Of a stretch of 64,000 nt of DNA, positions 42,440-51,559 are shown piece by piece; the first letter of the stretch is position 1; every line of letters starts with the position of its first letter. This stretch comes from Bradyrhizobium sp. Ai1a-2. GTDB taxonomy: Bacteria; Pseudomonadota; Alphaproteobacteria; Rhizobiales; Xanthobacteraceae. The DNA lies in NCBI RefSeq assembly GCF_000426245.1, contig NZ_AUEZ01000003.1, positions 62,001 through 126,000 of the forward strand, read 5' to 3'. The notes under the pieces were generated by a model, which made no database searches, was not told the DNA's origin, and saw only the letters and a list, made by a program, of their open reading frames with translations. A program made the position numbers and the translations under genes.

Positions 42440-44134
42440 CTATCGTGGCGTCGGTTGCGCCACAGTCCCGGGCAACGTGGCCACATCGTGTTCGGTGCTG
42501 CGGTCGGCGGCGAGTTCGCCGGCCGAGACGAGTGCGGTGTAGGCAACGGAGCAGATGTGCGAATGGATGCGGCGGAGGTCGCGCAGCACGTCGAGATGCA
42601 GCGACGTCGTCTCGATGGTTTCGGGACGGCCTTCACGCAGGCGTTCGAGATGCCGCTCGGTAGCGGCGAACTCGGCGTTGCGCAGCGCGGATTTTTCCGC
42701 AACCAGCTTGTGCGCCTCGTTGACGTCACCCGACATGAACACGCCGAACGCGATCCGGAGCGAGTCCAGCGTGCGCTTGTGGAAGGCCTGCAACTCCTCG
42801 GTGCCTTCAGGCGAGAACTGCAGGCGGCGCTTGATCTTCTTGGTGGCGAGCTCGCTCAGATTCTTGTCGATGATGTCGCCGATATGTTCGAGGTTGATCG
42901 CAAACGAGATGATCTCCATCGCGCGCTGGCCTTCGCGTTCGTCGAGACTGCCGCGGGTGAGTTTCGTGACATAGAGCTTGATCGCCTCGTCAAGGCTGTC
43001 GACGCTGTTATCCATCCGCGACACCTGGTCGACCAGCACGCGGTCATCCGTCATCATCGCCGCCATCACCTTGCGCAGCATCTCCTCGACGATGTCGCCC
43101 ATGCGCAGCGCCTCGCGCGCCGCGTCGGCGAGCGCGAGCGACGGCGTCTCGAGCGCGCTCTCGTCGAGATGGCGCGGCTGGGCCGGATCGGCATCGCGGA
43201 CGCGCCGGGGCAGCAGCATCTTGAGCAGCCGTGCCAGACTGTCGAGCACGCCGATGAAGAGGACCGCTGTCGCGACGTTGAAAGCGATGTGGAACAGCGC
43301 GGTCGCCTTGGCAAGATCGGGCTGGAAGGCATGCAGATGCGTGGCGATCGGGCCAAGGAACGGCGCGACCAGGAGGATGCCGACGACGCGATTGAAGAGA
43401 TTGCCGAGCGGCAACCGGTAGCTCGCCGGATCGTCGCGTCGCGCGCCTTCGAACAGCGGATTGATCGCGCTGCCCAGATTGGCGCCGAGCACCAGCGCGA
43501 ACGCCGCATAAGGCGTGATGAATTGCGAGTAGGCGAGGGACATCACCAGGAGCACGCTGGCGACGCTGGAATGCACGAGCCAGGTGACGACGGCGCCGAT
43601 GAAGATGCAGAGCACGGGATCGCCGGTGATCGCATTCATGACGACGCGCACGCCGGGCGCATTCTCCGCCGGCGCCAGCGTGTCGAGCAGGATGTGCAGC
43701 GACAGCAGCATCAGCCCGAGCCCGATCGAGACGCGCCCGATATCCTTGATGCGCGAGCGCGGTCCGCTGCGGAAGGCGACGAGCCCGATGATGAAAAGGA
43801 GCGGGGCGATCGCGGCGATGTTGAACGACAGGACCTGCACGATCAGCGTAGTGCCGACATTGGCACCCAGCATGATCGCCAGCGCCGGAACCAGGCTGAC
43901 GAGCCCGTCGGAAGCAAACGAACTTGTGATCAGGGCCGTGGCGGTCGAGCTCTGGAGCAGGGCGGTCAGGCCGAGGCCCGCGGCGAAAGCAGTGAATCGG
44001 TTCTTCAGCGCTTTTGCCAGCAGGATGCGCAGATCTGGCCCGAACGCGCGCAGAATCCCGCTGTGGACCATATGCAGGCCCCACAGCAGCAATGCCACGC
44101 CGCCCATCAGATCGAGGAGTACCATGCTTCCCAT
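42440..44134 (-). CDS. Na/Pi cotransporter with PhoU-like C-terminal domain
   Basis: The 564-residue protein has two copies of the PF02690 membrane unit. The first carries ALLQSSTATALITSSF; the second has TWLVHSSVASVLLVM, where the usual Gln of QSS is His. About residues 330-550 form a helical PhoU-like domain (ALRMGDIVEEMLRKVMAAMM, then AINLEHIGDIIDKN). Proteins of this type move phosphate with sodium, in either direction, and the PhoU-like part may gate flux. GGGAAG precedes the start. Confidence 0.9.
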   Translation of the reverse strand: MGSMVLLDLMGGVALLLWGLHMVHSGILRAFGPDLRILLAKALKNRFTAFAAGLGLTALLQSSTATALITSSFASDGLVSLVPALAIMLGANVGTTLIVQVLSFNIAAIAPLLFIIGLVAFRSGPRSRIKDIGRVSIGLGLMLLSLHILLDTLAPAENAPGVRVVMNAITGDPVLCIFIGAVVTWLVHSSVASVLLVMSLAYSQFITPYAAFALVLGANLGSAINPLFEGARRDDPASYRLPLGNLFNRVVGILLVAPFLGPIATHLHAFQPDLAKATALFHIAFNVATAVLFIGVLDSLARLLKMLLPRRVRDADPAQPRHLDESALETPSLALADAAREALRMGDIVEEMLRKVMAAMMTDDRVLVDQVSRMDNSVDSLDEAIKLYVTKLTRGSLDEREGQRAMEIISFAINLEHIGDIIDKNLSELATKKIKRRLQFSPEGTEELQAFHKRTLDSLRIAFGVFMSGDVNEAHKLVAEKSALRNAEFAATERHLERLREGRPETIETTSLHLDVLRDLRRIHSHICSVAYTALVSAGELAADRSTEHDVATLPGTVAQPTPR

Positions 44135-44392
44135 GCTCGTTAGCTTCCCGGGAGTCCGGACAAAGGGTCAGGCTATCGCCAAACGACGGCGGATCAACCG
44201 GTTTGTTCCCGAGAACAGAGGTAGGAATTCACCGGCGTTGTGGACGCTGTTCGCCCGACATTGCGTCATTTCGAGGAAAAAGCGCGCAGAGCGAGTAAAC
44301 GGATGCTGAAGGGTTCAGTTCAACTGCGAGCAGTCCCGCTAGCTAGATTCCAACGATTTCTCGCTACAGCAGATGCAGAAGCGGGCTAATCA

Positions 44393-44662
44393 ATGAACTT
44401 GGGGCCGGGGGTCGATATGTTCGTCAATCGACGTAAGAGCGAGCGTCGTCTGTGCAGGAGTCTCGCCAAGATCCAGTTCGGTACCGGCACCTTGCCGCGG
44501 GACTGCATGATCACGGACATCTCTGACGGCGGCGTCAAGGTGATCGCCGAATATCCGGAAATCCCCCCTGAATTTACCATCATACTGTCGAACGGCAGCC
44601 CGCGCCAATGCCGCCTCGCCTGGCGAATCGGCTGCGAGTTCGGCGCACAGTTCGTCGACTAG
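44393..44662 (+). CDS. PilZ-domain protein
   Basis: The 89-residue protein is a single PilZ domain. RRKSERRL (around residue 13) supplies the arginines and MITDISDGGVKV the DxSxxG motif that together bind cyclic di-GMP. An internal ATG at 44417 with GGGGG upstream is an alternative start. It lies just before the pilus genes, so it could link c-di-GMP to attachment. That link is by position only. Confidence 0.82.
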   Translation: MNLGPGVDMFVNRRKSERRLCRSLAKIQFGTGTLPRDCMITDISDGGVKVIAEYPEIPPEFTIILSNGSPRQCRLAWRIGCEFGAQFVD

Positions 44663-44760
44663 ACTGCAAGTTGTGCCGCTGTCGGCGATGCGTGTCGTCG
44701 GTAGCAGCAGGGCGCGAAGATGGTTCGATATCGCTTCGAACATCCTAAGTCGCGCGCGTC

Positions 44761-44783
44761 CTTAACCCGGATTTAGGGTTAAG
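44761..44783. promoter_or_regulatory. Palindrome upstream of tadD
   Basis: CTTAACCC (44761-44768) and GGGTTAAG (44776-44783) are 8-bp inverted arms 7 bases apart, 44 bp before the tadD start. TTAACCCGGATTTAG also resembles the CtrA consensus TTAA-N7-TTAA with one mismatch. It may be an operator or a hairpin. Confidence 0.4.
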
Positions 44784-44826
44784 CTGCGAAGCATTCCGGG
44801 CAAGTCGCCGACCGTGGTCAGGATAC

Positions 44827-45651
44827 ATGTCCCAGAAGTTGCTTCACCGATCTCCCGCCGCAAGGCTTCTCGCCGGCGCGGCAGCATCGGCGGCCCTTGT
44901 GCTTGCGCTTAGCGGCTGCCAGACCTCCAGCCTTTCCGACATCACGGGATCGCTCGGCGACACGGCCGAGGCGAGCCGGCCAACCGCTGACCCGCGGCGC
45001 GAGCTCGAGACCTATCAAGAGCGCTTCAAGGCCAATCCGAAGGATGCCGCCGCAGCGTTACAATACGCCAAGGCGCTGCGCGCCACCGGGCAGCGCGCGC
45101 AGGCGGTCGCGATCCTCGAGCAGGCCTCGATGGGCCAGCCGAACAACAAGGCGCTGCTCGCCGGCTATGGGCGCGCGCTCACCGACAACGGTAATTTCCA
45201 GCAGGCCTTCGACGTGCTCGGCCGCGCCCACAGCCCGGACGATCCGGATTGGCGGATCCTGTCCGCGCAGGGAGCGGCTCTCGATCAGCTCGACCGTCAT
45301 GACGAGGCGCGGCAATACTATGCGAGCGCGCTCAAGATTGCACCCGATGAGCCGTCGGTACTGTCCAATCTCGGGCTGTCCTACGTGCTGTCGAAGGAAT
45401 TGCCGCTGGCCGAAGAAACGCTGCGGAGGGCGCGCAGCCGGGCGCCGAACGATCAGCGCATCAAGGCCAATTTGGCGCTCGCGATCGGGCTGCAAGGCCG
45501 CCTCGGCGAGGCGGAGAGCATCGTGAAGGCCGATTTGCCGCCGGAGGAAGCCGCAGCCAATGTCGCCGCATTGAAGCGTGTGCTGGCCCGCAAGGAGGGG
45601 CCGCAGCGCGGTGGGAATATTCCGGTGGCGGTGGCTGGCGGCTCCGATTGA
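44827..45651 (+). CDS. tadD: TadD-like TPR lipoprotein
   Basis: The 274-residue product has a lipoprotein signal (ALVLALSGCQTS, lipidated Cys near residue 31) followed by TPR repeats. Clear ones include ALQYAKALRATGQRAQAVAI, DEARQYYASALKIAPDEPSV and LSNLGLSYVLSKELPLAEET. TadD is the outer-membrane lipoprotein of the tight-adherence (Flp) pilus system, thought to help secretin assembly. It is convergent with the cpa genes, ending 8 bp from the cpaE stop, rather than in the same operon as in most tad loci. Confidence 0.85.
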   Translation: MSQKLLHRSPAARLLAGAAASAALVLALSGCQTSSLSDITGSLGDTAEASRPTADPRRELETYQERFKANPKDAAAALQYAKALRATGQRAQAVAILEQASMGQPNNKALLAGYGRALTDNGNFQQAFDVLGRAHSPDDPDWRILSAQGAALDQLDRHDEARQYYASALKIAPDEPSVLSNLGLSYVLSKELPLAEETLRRARSRAPNDQRIKANLALAIGLQGRLGEAESIVKADLPPEEAAANVAALKRVLARKEGPQRGGNIPVAVAGGSD

Positions 45652-45659
45652 CGCGATGC

Positions 45660-46943
45660 CTAAGCTGATTTCGAGCGGGCGCCGACCGCGCGCAATGTCT
45701 TGATGATCGGCGACAACAGCGAATTGCGCTGCGGCCTTGTGTCGGCGCGGCCGGTCATCCGTTGCGCGATCTGCAGGAACGTCTTGGTGACACGATGGCT
45801 GGCGGCGATCTCCGCGATCATCTGGCCGTTGTTGGCGGCGGTGCCGAACAGCTTCGAATCGAAGGGAATCGTTGCGATCGGCTGGCTGTCGATGGTCTTG
45901 GCGAAGGCGCGCACCTCGATCTCCGGGCGCTTGGTCATGCCGACCTGGTTGAGGCAGTAGAGCGGGGGGCGGTCGTTGGGCCGCGCCGCCTTCAGCGTGT
46001 TCATCATGTTCTTGGTGTTGCGCATGTTGGCGAGATCTGGCTCGGCGACGATCAGGATGTCGTCGGCGCCGATCAGGGCGCGGCGCGTCCAGGCGGTCCA
46101 TTGGTGGGGCACGTCGAGCACGAGGCAGGGCGTCGTCATGCGCAGCGTGTCGAAGATCGCATCGAACGCGTCGGCGCCGAAGTCATAGACCTGCTCCAGC
46201 GTCACCGGCGCGGCCAGCAGGCTGAGATGGTCGGTGCATTTGGCAAGCAGGCGCTCCATCAGCGCGCTGTCCGGACGCTCGGGCTGGAACACCGCGTTGG
46301 CGATGCCCTGCACCGGGTCCTGGTTGTAATCGAGGCTGGCCGTGCCGAATGCGAGGTCGAGATCGATCACGACCGAGTCAAGCCCGACGTCGCGCGCGAT
46401 CGCCCAGGCGATGTTGTGCGCGACCGTGGACGCGCCGACGCCGCCCTTGGCGCCGCACACCGCGATCATCCTGCCGACAGTGATCGCCTCGGACGCCGAG
46501 AACAGGCCGCAGATCGAGCGCACCACGTCGAGCACCTCGACGGGGCCGACCACATAGTCGTTGACGCCGCGGCGCACCAGTTCGCGATACGGCGCCTTGT
46601 CGTCGGCCCTGCCGATCACGACGACGCGGGTGCCGGGATCGCAGACGGCTGCGAGTTCGTCGAGCCCGACGAGGAAATCGCTGCCGCTCTCTGTCTCGAG
46701 CACGATGACATTCGGGGTCGGCGCCGTATGATAGGCGTCGATCGCCGCAGCGATGCCGCCCATATGCACCGAGAGATGCGCCTTGGCGAGGCGTCGGTCC
46801 TCGCTCGCGGCCTTCACGGTGGTCGCGGTCGCCACCGTCGCGCAGAATGCCTGCACCGATACGCGCGGGGCAGGGGCGATATAGTCGTTCGCATGCGGCG
46901 CGGCGTCGGTCTCGTTATCAGGATGTTGGGCGCGGCTGATCAT
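45660..46943 (-). CDS. cpaE: CpaE/TadZ-like pilus-localisation ATPase
   Basis: This 427-residue protein combines an N-terminal receiver-like domain (residues about 25-150, without the usual phospho-acceptor context) with a MinD/ParA-type ATPase. The Walker A region reads AVCGAKGGVGASTVAHNIAW. It keeps the first Lys (KGG) but has Ala where ParA has the second Lys, as in other TadZ proteins. VVIDLDLAFGTASLDY is the A' motif. It positions the Tad pilus machine at the cell pole. Its start overlaps the cpaD stop by four bases. Confidence 0.88.
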   Translation of the reverse strand: MISRAQHPDNETDAAPHANDYIAPAPRVSVQAFCATVATATTVKAASEDRRLAKAHLSVHMGGIAAAIDAYHTAPTPNVIVLETESGSDFLVGLDELAAVCDPGTRVVVIGRADDKAPYRELVRRGVNDYVVGPVEVLDVVRSICGLFSASEAITVGRMIAVCGAKGGVGASTVAHNIAWAIARDVGLDSVVIDLDLAFGTASLDYNQDPVQGIANAVFQPERPDSALMERLLAKCTDHLSLLAAPVTLEQVYDFGADAFDAIFDTLRMTTPCLVLDVPHQWTAWTRRALIGADDILIVAEPDLANMRNTKNMMNTLKAARPNDRPPLYCLNQVGMTKRPEIEVRAFAKTIDSQPIATIPFDSKLFGTAANNGQMIAEIAASHRVTKTFLQIAQRMTGRADTRPQRNSLLSPIIKTLRAVGARSKSA

Positions 46944-47674
46944 TTGCCTGTATCGCTGAGCTTGGCCTTGTCGGCTTCGGGATAGGTGGTGGTGGTCGAA
47001 ACACCCTTCCGGTACTTCTCGAACGCCACGTCACGCCGCGGCGAATAGGCCGGCGTCTCGGCGCGGGGTTGTTCGAGGTCCGCGGGATTGTCGATCATCG
47101 CCGCCAGGTTGCGCTGGGTGGCGCAGCCCAGATTGTAGTACGGCTTGTTCTGGTTGTAGCCGTAGTCGTCGAGCGAGGGGCCGAGATCCTCCGGCCACAA
47201 CCCGCAGGGACCAGCGACCGCGGTGATTTTCGGGTAGCTCAGGCGGATCGTCGCCAGCGTGCGCGGATCGTCGGGATGGTAATTGCGCAACGTGACGGCG
47301 CGCGCGGGAACGCCGCCGGCCGTGAGAAGCGAGCGGATTTCCTGATAGGTCGCGCCGGCCGCCCGCGCGTTCGGCGTGTCGACCGGCACCTCGGCGATGA
47401 TCGCGCCGGTGCCTTCGCGGGTCCAGGTTCGCGCCAGTCCCATCACGTCGGCGCGCTGCGCGGCGGTCAGGCCGGGCCGGCCGTATCCGACAAAGACCAC
47501 CATCGCGCGGTCGGCTTCGGTAATGGCAATCGGATGCCGCAGACGGTAGTCGTTGGGAACGGTCGCGGTCGTGAGGTCGTCGCCGCCGCTGCGGCAGGCC
47601 GCAAGCGCGACCGACAGGCCGACGAGGGCGCCCAGCCGGTACAATGTGCGATGGTGATGTGCGTTGCCCGTCAT
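46940..47674 (-). CDS. cpaD: CpaD pilus-assembly lipoprotein
   Basis: With the ATG at 47674 (MTGNAHHHRTLYRLGALVGL), the 244-residue protein has a lipobox (VALAAC) and the CpaD pattern DYRLRHPIAITEADR and GYNQNKPYYNLGCATQRNLA. It is a periplasmic, outer-membrane-linked component needed with the secretin for Tad pili. Upstream frame to 47863 is not CpaD-like. Confidence 0.88.
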   Translation of the reverse strand: MTGNAHHHRTLYRLGALVGLSVALAACRSGGDDLTTATVPNDYRLRHPIAITEADRAMVVFVGYGRPGLTAAQRADVMGLARTWTREGTGAIIAEVPVDTPNARAAGATYQEIRSLLTAGGVPARAVTLRNYHPDDPRTLATIRLSYPKITAVAGPCGLWPEDLGPSLDDYGYNQNKPYYNLGCATQRNLAAMIDNPADLEQPRAETPAYSPRRDVAFEKYRKGVSTTTTYPEADKAKLSDTGK

Positions 47675-47690
47675 CGTCGCGCCCCCAAGG

Positions 47691-49154
47691 TCAGTCAATG
47701 ATGAAGCCGAAATTGGCGGGATAGGCCCCGACCGGCTCGGCGCGGGCCGCCACGCCATAGATGCGGTTGATGCGGGCGAGCAGCGTGGATTGCGAATCTG
47801 CGGCTGGCGCGAACCCGTCATCGGGCCGCGACAGTTCCTTCTGGGCGACGGCGCGGACGACATAGGGCGTCACCATCACCATCAGCTCGGTCTCGTTGTT
47901 GACGAAGTCCTGGCTCCTGAAGAGCGCGCCGAGGATCGGCAATTGGTCGACGCCGGGCATGCCGTTGATGGCCTGCTTGGTTTTCTGCTGGATCAGGCCG
48001 GCCATCGCCATCGAGCCGCCGGAGGGAATTTCCAGCGTGGTCTCGGCGCGGCGGGTCGTGATCGAAGGAACGGTGAGCGACGTGCCGGCCTGGTTCAGCG
48101 TGATCGCGTTGTCGCTGGAGAGCTCCGACACCTCCGTCATCACGCGCAGGCTGATGCGGCCTTCGGTGAGGACGACCGGGGTGAAGTTGAGGGAGATGCC
48201 GAACTTCTTGTACTGGATCTGGGTCGTACAGACATGCGTGACCGGATCGCAGGAATAGCCGGCGGGGATCGGGAATTCGCCGCCGGCGATGAAGGTCGCG
48301 GACTCCCCTGAAATCGCGGTCAGGTTGGGCTCGGTCAGCGTCCGCGCCACGCCCGCGCTTTCCATCGCGCGCAAGGTGGCGGTGACGGTCGGGATGCCCT
48401 TGGCAACCGCGGCGACAGTGCCGCCATTGTCTGGCACCAGCGGACGGCCAAAGGCTGTGAACGGATTGGAGTTGTTGAAGTTCACGATCGCCGTGCCGTA
48501 GTTCATGTTGGCCGACAGATCGACGCCCATCTGCTTGACGATGTCGCGCCGCACTTCCGAAACATTGACCTTCAGCATCACCTGGTCGCGGCCGCGGACC
48601 GTGATGGAGTTGACGACCTTGTCGGCGCCACCCACCAGTCGTGCGGCGAGGTCGCCGGCCTGTTGGGCCTCGACCGGGGACGACACCGAGCCGGTCAGGA
48701 TCACGCCGTCGCCGACGCCTTCGATCTGGACGCCCGGCAGCGTCTGCTTCAGTGCGGCGCGCACGCCGTTGAGGTCGCGCTTCACTGCGATGTCATAGGA
48801 AGCGACCTGCTGGCCGTCGGCATCGAAGAACACGACGTTGGTCTGCCCGACCGCCGCGCCGATGATGTAGGCACGCTGCGCCGAGCGAACGACGGCGTTG
48901 GCGATCTTGGGGTCGGCGACCAGGACGTCCTTCACGTCGCGCGGAAGGTCGACGATCACGGATTTGCCGACGCCGAGCGCCAGGAAGCGGGGCAAGAAGC
49001 GGGTCTTCGCCGGCGAACTGGCAACCGGTTGTACGCCCTCGGTGTCGGGATCGGCGGCGATGACCGGCGCGAGCGTCAGAGCGGCCACGGCCGAAAGCGA
49101 CGCGATGCGGATCAGCGATGACCGCACCGCAAATTTGGTTCGACCGCATTTCAT
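47691..49154 (-). CDS. cpaC: CpaC/RcpA pilus secretin
   Basis: The start at 49154 (MKCGRTKFAVRSSLIRIASL) has AAGGA upstream. The 487-residue protein has a signal peptide. Its N-terminal BON/N-type domain includes VGKSVIVDLPRDVKDVLVAD. The C-terminal secretin domain shows VARTLTEPNLTAISGESATF and FTPVVLTEGRISLRVMTEVS. The VPSITTRRAETTLEIPSGGS and NETELMVMVTPYVV blocks close it. It forms the outer-membrane pore for the pilus and is part of a cpaBCDE operon. Confidence 0.92.
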   Translation of the reverse strand: MKCGRTKFAVRSSLIRIASLSAVAALTLAPVIAADPDTEGVQPVASSPAKTRFLPRFLALGVGKSVIVDLPRDVKDVLVADPKIANAVVRSAQRAYIIGAAVGQTNVVFFDADGQQVASYDIAVKRDLNGVRAALKQTLPGVQIEGVGDGVILTGSVSSPVEAQQAGDLAARLVGGADKVVNSITVRGRDQVMLKVNVSEVRRDIVKQMGVDLSANMNYGTAIVNFNNSNPFTAFGRPLVPDNGGTVAAVAKGIPTVTATLRAMESAGVARTLTEPNLTAISGESATFIAGGEFPIPAGYSCDPVTHVCTTQIQYKKFGISLNFTPVVLTEGRISLRVMTEVSELSSDNAITLNQAGTSLTVPSITTRRAETTLEIPSGGSMAMAGLIQQKTKQAINGMPGVDQLPILGALFRSQDFVNNETELMVMVTPYVVRAVAQKELSRPDDGFAPAADSQSTLLARINRIYGVAARAEPVGAYPANFGFIID

Positions 49155-49168
49155 GGCAGGCGTCCTTC

Positions 49169-49966
49169 TCACTTCTGTGTCGTTGTCGAGCTTGGGACGC
49201 CGTAGCGAACCACGTTGATGCTCTGGCCCCGCTTCAGGGGCTGGTCTTGGGAGGCGTTGTCGGCGACGTTGACGTCGGCGATGCTGCGCAGCGCGAGCGA
49301 CAGCACGCCGGATTGGCGTGACCGCGCCAGCGTCTCCGTCTGCTCAGGCTTCAGTTCAAGCGTGACGGTCTTGCCGAGCAGGGAATTGGCGCCGTCCTTT
49401 TCCTTCGGCGCCTGGTCGATGGCGAGCACGCGGATATTGTTCAGGATGATCTCCGAACGGACGAGATCGGCGCCGTTGTGGTCCGGGTTCTTTTCGCGCC
49501 TGGTAAGGATGACGTCGACGCGGTCGTTCGGCAGGATGAAGCCGCCGGCAGCGGTCTCTGCCGAGATTTCCGTCGAGACTGCGCGGCTGCCCGAGGGCAG
49601 GATGGCAGCCATGAAACCTGATCCGTCCGCCTTGACGAGCTTCTGCTCGCGGACCGGCTCGCCGGCGATGAGCGGCGTGCGCGCGATCGAGCCGATCACG
49701 TCCTTGATGGCATCTGGCCTGTCCTTGCGGCGGATGAAATTGTTGCTTGCGGTCGCGGCTGGCCAGGCCTGCCATTGCAGGTTCTCCTGCTTGACCATTT
49801 GGCCGAGGCCGATATCGGACTGCGCCACCAGAACTTCGACGGTCGGCAGTTGCTGCGCGACCGGCGCGGCCGGACCAGGCTTGGTCTCAGGCTGGCTGGC
49901 CAAATAGGCGGCGATGCCGCCAGCACCAAGCGCGATGGCCAGGACGACGATTTGTGCGGTCTTCAT
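49169..49966 (-). CDS. cpaB: CpaB/RcpC pilus assembly protein
   Basis: The 265-residue product has an N-terminal membrane anchor (MKTAQIVVLAIALGAGGIAA) and an SAF domain (VLVAQSDIGLGQMVKQENLQ) followed by the RcpC/CpaB domain (ISAETAAGGFILPNDRVDVI). It is periplasmic and helps the secretin function. As first gene of the cpaBCDE set it should hold the promoter in the 206 bp upstream. No pilin or prepilin peptidase precedes it. Confidence 0.9.
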   Translation of the reverse strand: MKTAQIVVLAIALGAGGIAAYLASQPETKPGPAAPVAQQLPTVEVLVAQSDIGLGQMVKQENLQWQAWPAATASNNFIRRKDRPDAIKDVIGSIARTPLIAGEPVREQKLVKADGSGFMAAILPSGSRAVSTEISAETAAGGFILPNDRVDVILTRREKNPDHNGADLVRSEIILNNIRVLAIDQAPKEKDGANSLLGKTVTLELKPEQTETLARSRQSGVLSLALRSIADVNVADNASQDQPLKRGQSINVVRYGVPSSTTTQK

Positions 49967-50172
49967 ACGCTTGACTGCTTACGCTTACCCCAGACTGCCG
50001 ACGCCGCAGGGCGATGGCAGCCCAACCCGGGCGCATGACTAAGGCAGCAAAGGTGTAAGGGAACTTGATGAGCGGGCTGATTTGCCTGACGAGGATTTGG
50101 AGTCCTTCGTCATGGTGAACGCGCGGTTTATCGGCCGCGCCGAAAGCCCGAAAAATACCGGTGGTTGTGTGC

Positions 50173-51366
50173 TTACATCGCCGCCTTGAGCGCAGCAAAG
50201 CCGCGATCGAGATCGGCCTTGAGGTCGTCGATGCTTTCGAGCCCGATATGTAGCCGCAGCGTCGGACCGCCCGGCGCCCATTTGGTGGCCGTGCGATAGT
50301 CGCCGCAGTCGAAGGGGATGACCAGGCTTTCGAAGCCGCCCCAGGAATAGCCCATGCCGAACAGCTTGACGGTGTCGAGCAGGGCGTCGACCGCTTTCTG
50401 TGGGGCCGGCTTCAGTACGATGCTGAACAGGCCGGACGCGCCGGTGAAATCGCGCTTCCAGATCGCATGGCCGGGATCGGTCTCGATTGCGGGGTGCAGC
50501 ACCCGCGCCACCTCCGGACGCGTCTGCAGCCAGCGCGCCATCTCCAGTCCGGAACGGTAGTGCTGCGCCAGCCGAACCGACAGCGTGCGGACGCCGCGCA
50601 GCGCCAGATAGACGTCATCGGGCCCGGCGCATACGCCAAGCAGGCGGATGCCCTCGGCGAGCAGCGGCCACGCCTTGGCGTTGGCCGAAATTGTGCCGAA
50701 CATGATGTCGGAGTGGCCGCCGATATATTTGGTCGCGGCCTGGATGCTGATGTCGACGCCTTGCCCGAGCGAGCGGTGATAGAGCGGGGTTGCCCAGGTG
50801 TTGTCGTCGATCACAAGCGCGCCGCGCACATGCGCGACGGCAGCGATCGCAGGAATGTCGGGCATCTCGAAGGATTGCGATCCCGGCGCTTCGGTGAGCA
50901 CCGCGCGGGTGTTCGGCTTGAACAGCGCTTCGATGCCGGCGCCGATCAGCGGATCGAAATAGGTGGTCTCCACCCCGTAGCGCGCCAGTAGGCCGTTGCA
51001 GAAATTGCGCGAGGGGCGGTAGACGTTGTCGCAGACCAGCAGATGGTCGCCCGCCTTGAGCACCGATAATAGTGCCGTACTGATCGCCGCGAGGCCCGAT
51101 GGCGTCAGCCCGACGCCGGCGCATTGCGGCCCCTCGAGCGCCATCAGCACGTCCTGCAGCGCCCGCGTCGTCGGCGTGCCGTGGCGGCCATACTGATACT
51201 CACCGCGATGGGCATGGAGGTCGTCCGCGGTCGGATAGAGCACGGTGGAACCGTGGACGACTGGCGGATTGACGAAGCCCTTCTGGGCCTCGGCGTCCCG
51301 GCCCGCGGTCACCAGGCGGGTCTCGGGCTGTTGTGGGTGGACCGGTCCGTCGTTGGAAAAGCTCAT
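50173..51366 (-). CDS. metC: Cystathionine beta-lyase
   Basis: The ATG at 51366 (MSFSNDGPVHPQQPETRLVT) gives a 397-residue Cys/Met-metabolism PLP enzyme. Visible are YGRHGTPTTRALQ, the PLP-stacking region and catalytic Lys213 in SIQAATKYIGGHSD, with GFESL near the C-terminus. It cleaves cystathionine to homocysteine, pyruvate and ammonia in methionine synthesis. Frame upstream to 51492 covers its own promoter (51440-51467) and is not coding. Confidence 0.9.
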   Translation of the reverse strand: MSFSNDGPVHPQQPETRLVTAGRDAEAQKGFVNPPVVHGSTVLYPTADDLHAHRGEYQYGRHGTPTTRALQDVLMALEGPQCAGVGLTPSGLAAISTALLSVLKAGDHLLVCDNVYRPSRNFCNGLLARYGVETTYFDPLIGAGIEALFKPNTRAVLTEAPGSQSFEMPDIPAIAAVAHVRGALVIDDNTWATPLYHRSLGQGVDISIQAATKYIGGHSDIMFGTISANAKAWPLLAEGIRLLGVCAGPDDVYLALRGVRTLSVRLAQHYRSGLEMARWLQTRPEVARVLHPAIETDPGHAIWKRDFTGASGLFSIVLKPAPQKAVDALLDTVKLFGMGYSWGGFESLVIPFDCGDYRTATKWAPGGPTLRLHIGLESIDDLKADLDRGFAALKAAM

Positions 51367-51439
51367 GCGCTCGCCGTCAAGACTTTTTGCCGCAGCAGCC
51401 GTGGCGCTTCGGAAGAAGCGGGCCCGGGCCGGGTTTTTA

Positions 51440-51467
51440 ATAACAGGACAGGGAAGAGCTACGTCAA
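51440..51467 (-). promoter_or_regulatory. Sigma-70-type promoter of metC
   Basis: On the minus strand TTGACG (51467-51462) and TGTTAT (51445-51440) are 16 bp apart, giving a start near 51433 and a leader of about 67 bases. Confidence 0.5.
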
Positions 51468-51559
51468 CCCCTTGACCCGGCTCGCCAGTCACTATGTGAT
51501 GCGCCCAACTTCAAGTCGCCGCACGTTGAGGGGCCTGCCGCGACCCAATGCTTGGCTGA

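Noticed and set aside
42455..44143. A 562-codon plus-strand frame opposite the Na/Pi cotransporter
   Set aside because: Its composition is Arg/Glu/Asp/Gln-rich with no motif, while the minus-strand product is a clear membrane protein with a PhoU-like domain.
45762..46985. A 407-codon plus-strand frame opposite cpaE
   Set aside because: Antisense shadow; cpaE keeps its ATPase motifs and operon spacing.
51367..51440. SAM-II riboswitch upstream of metC
   Set aside because: The short leader has only a small hairpin and does not match the SAM-II pseudoknot pattern.
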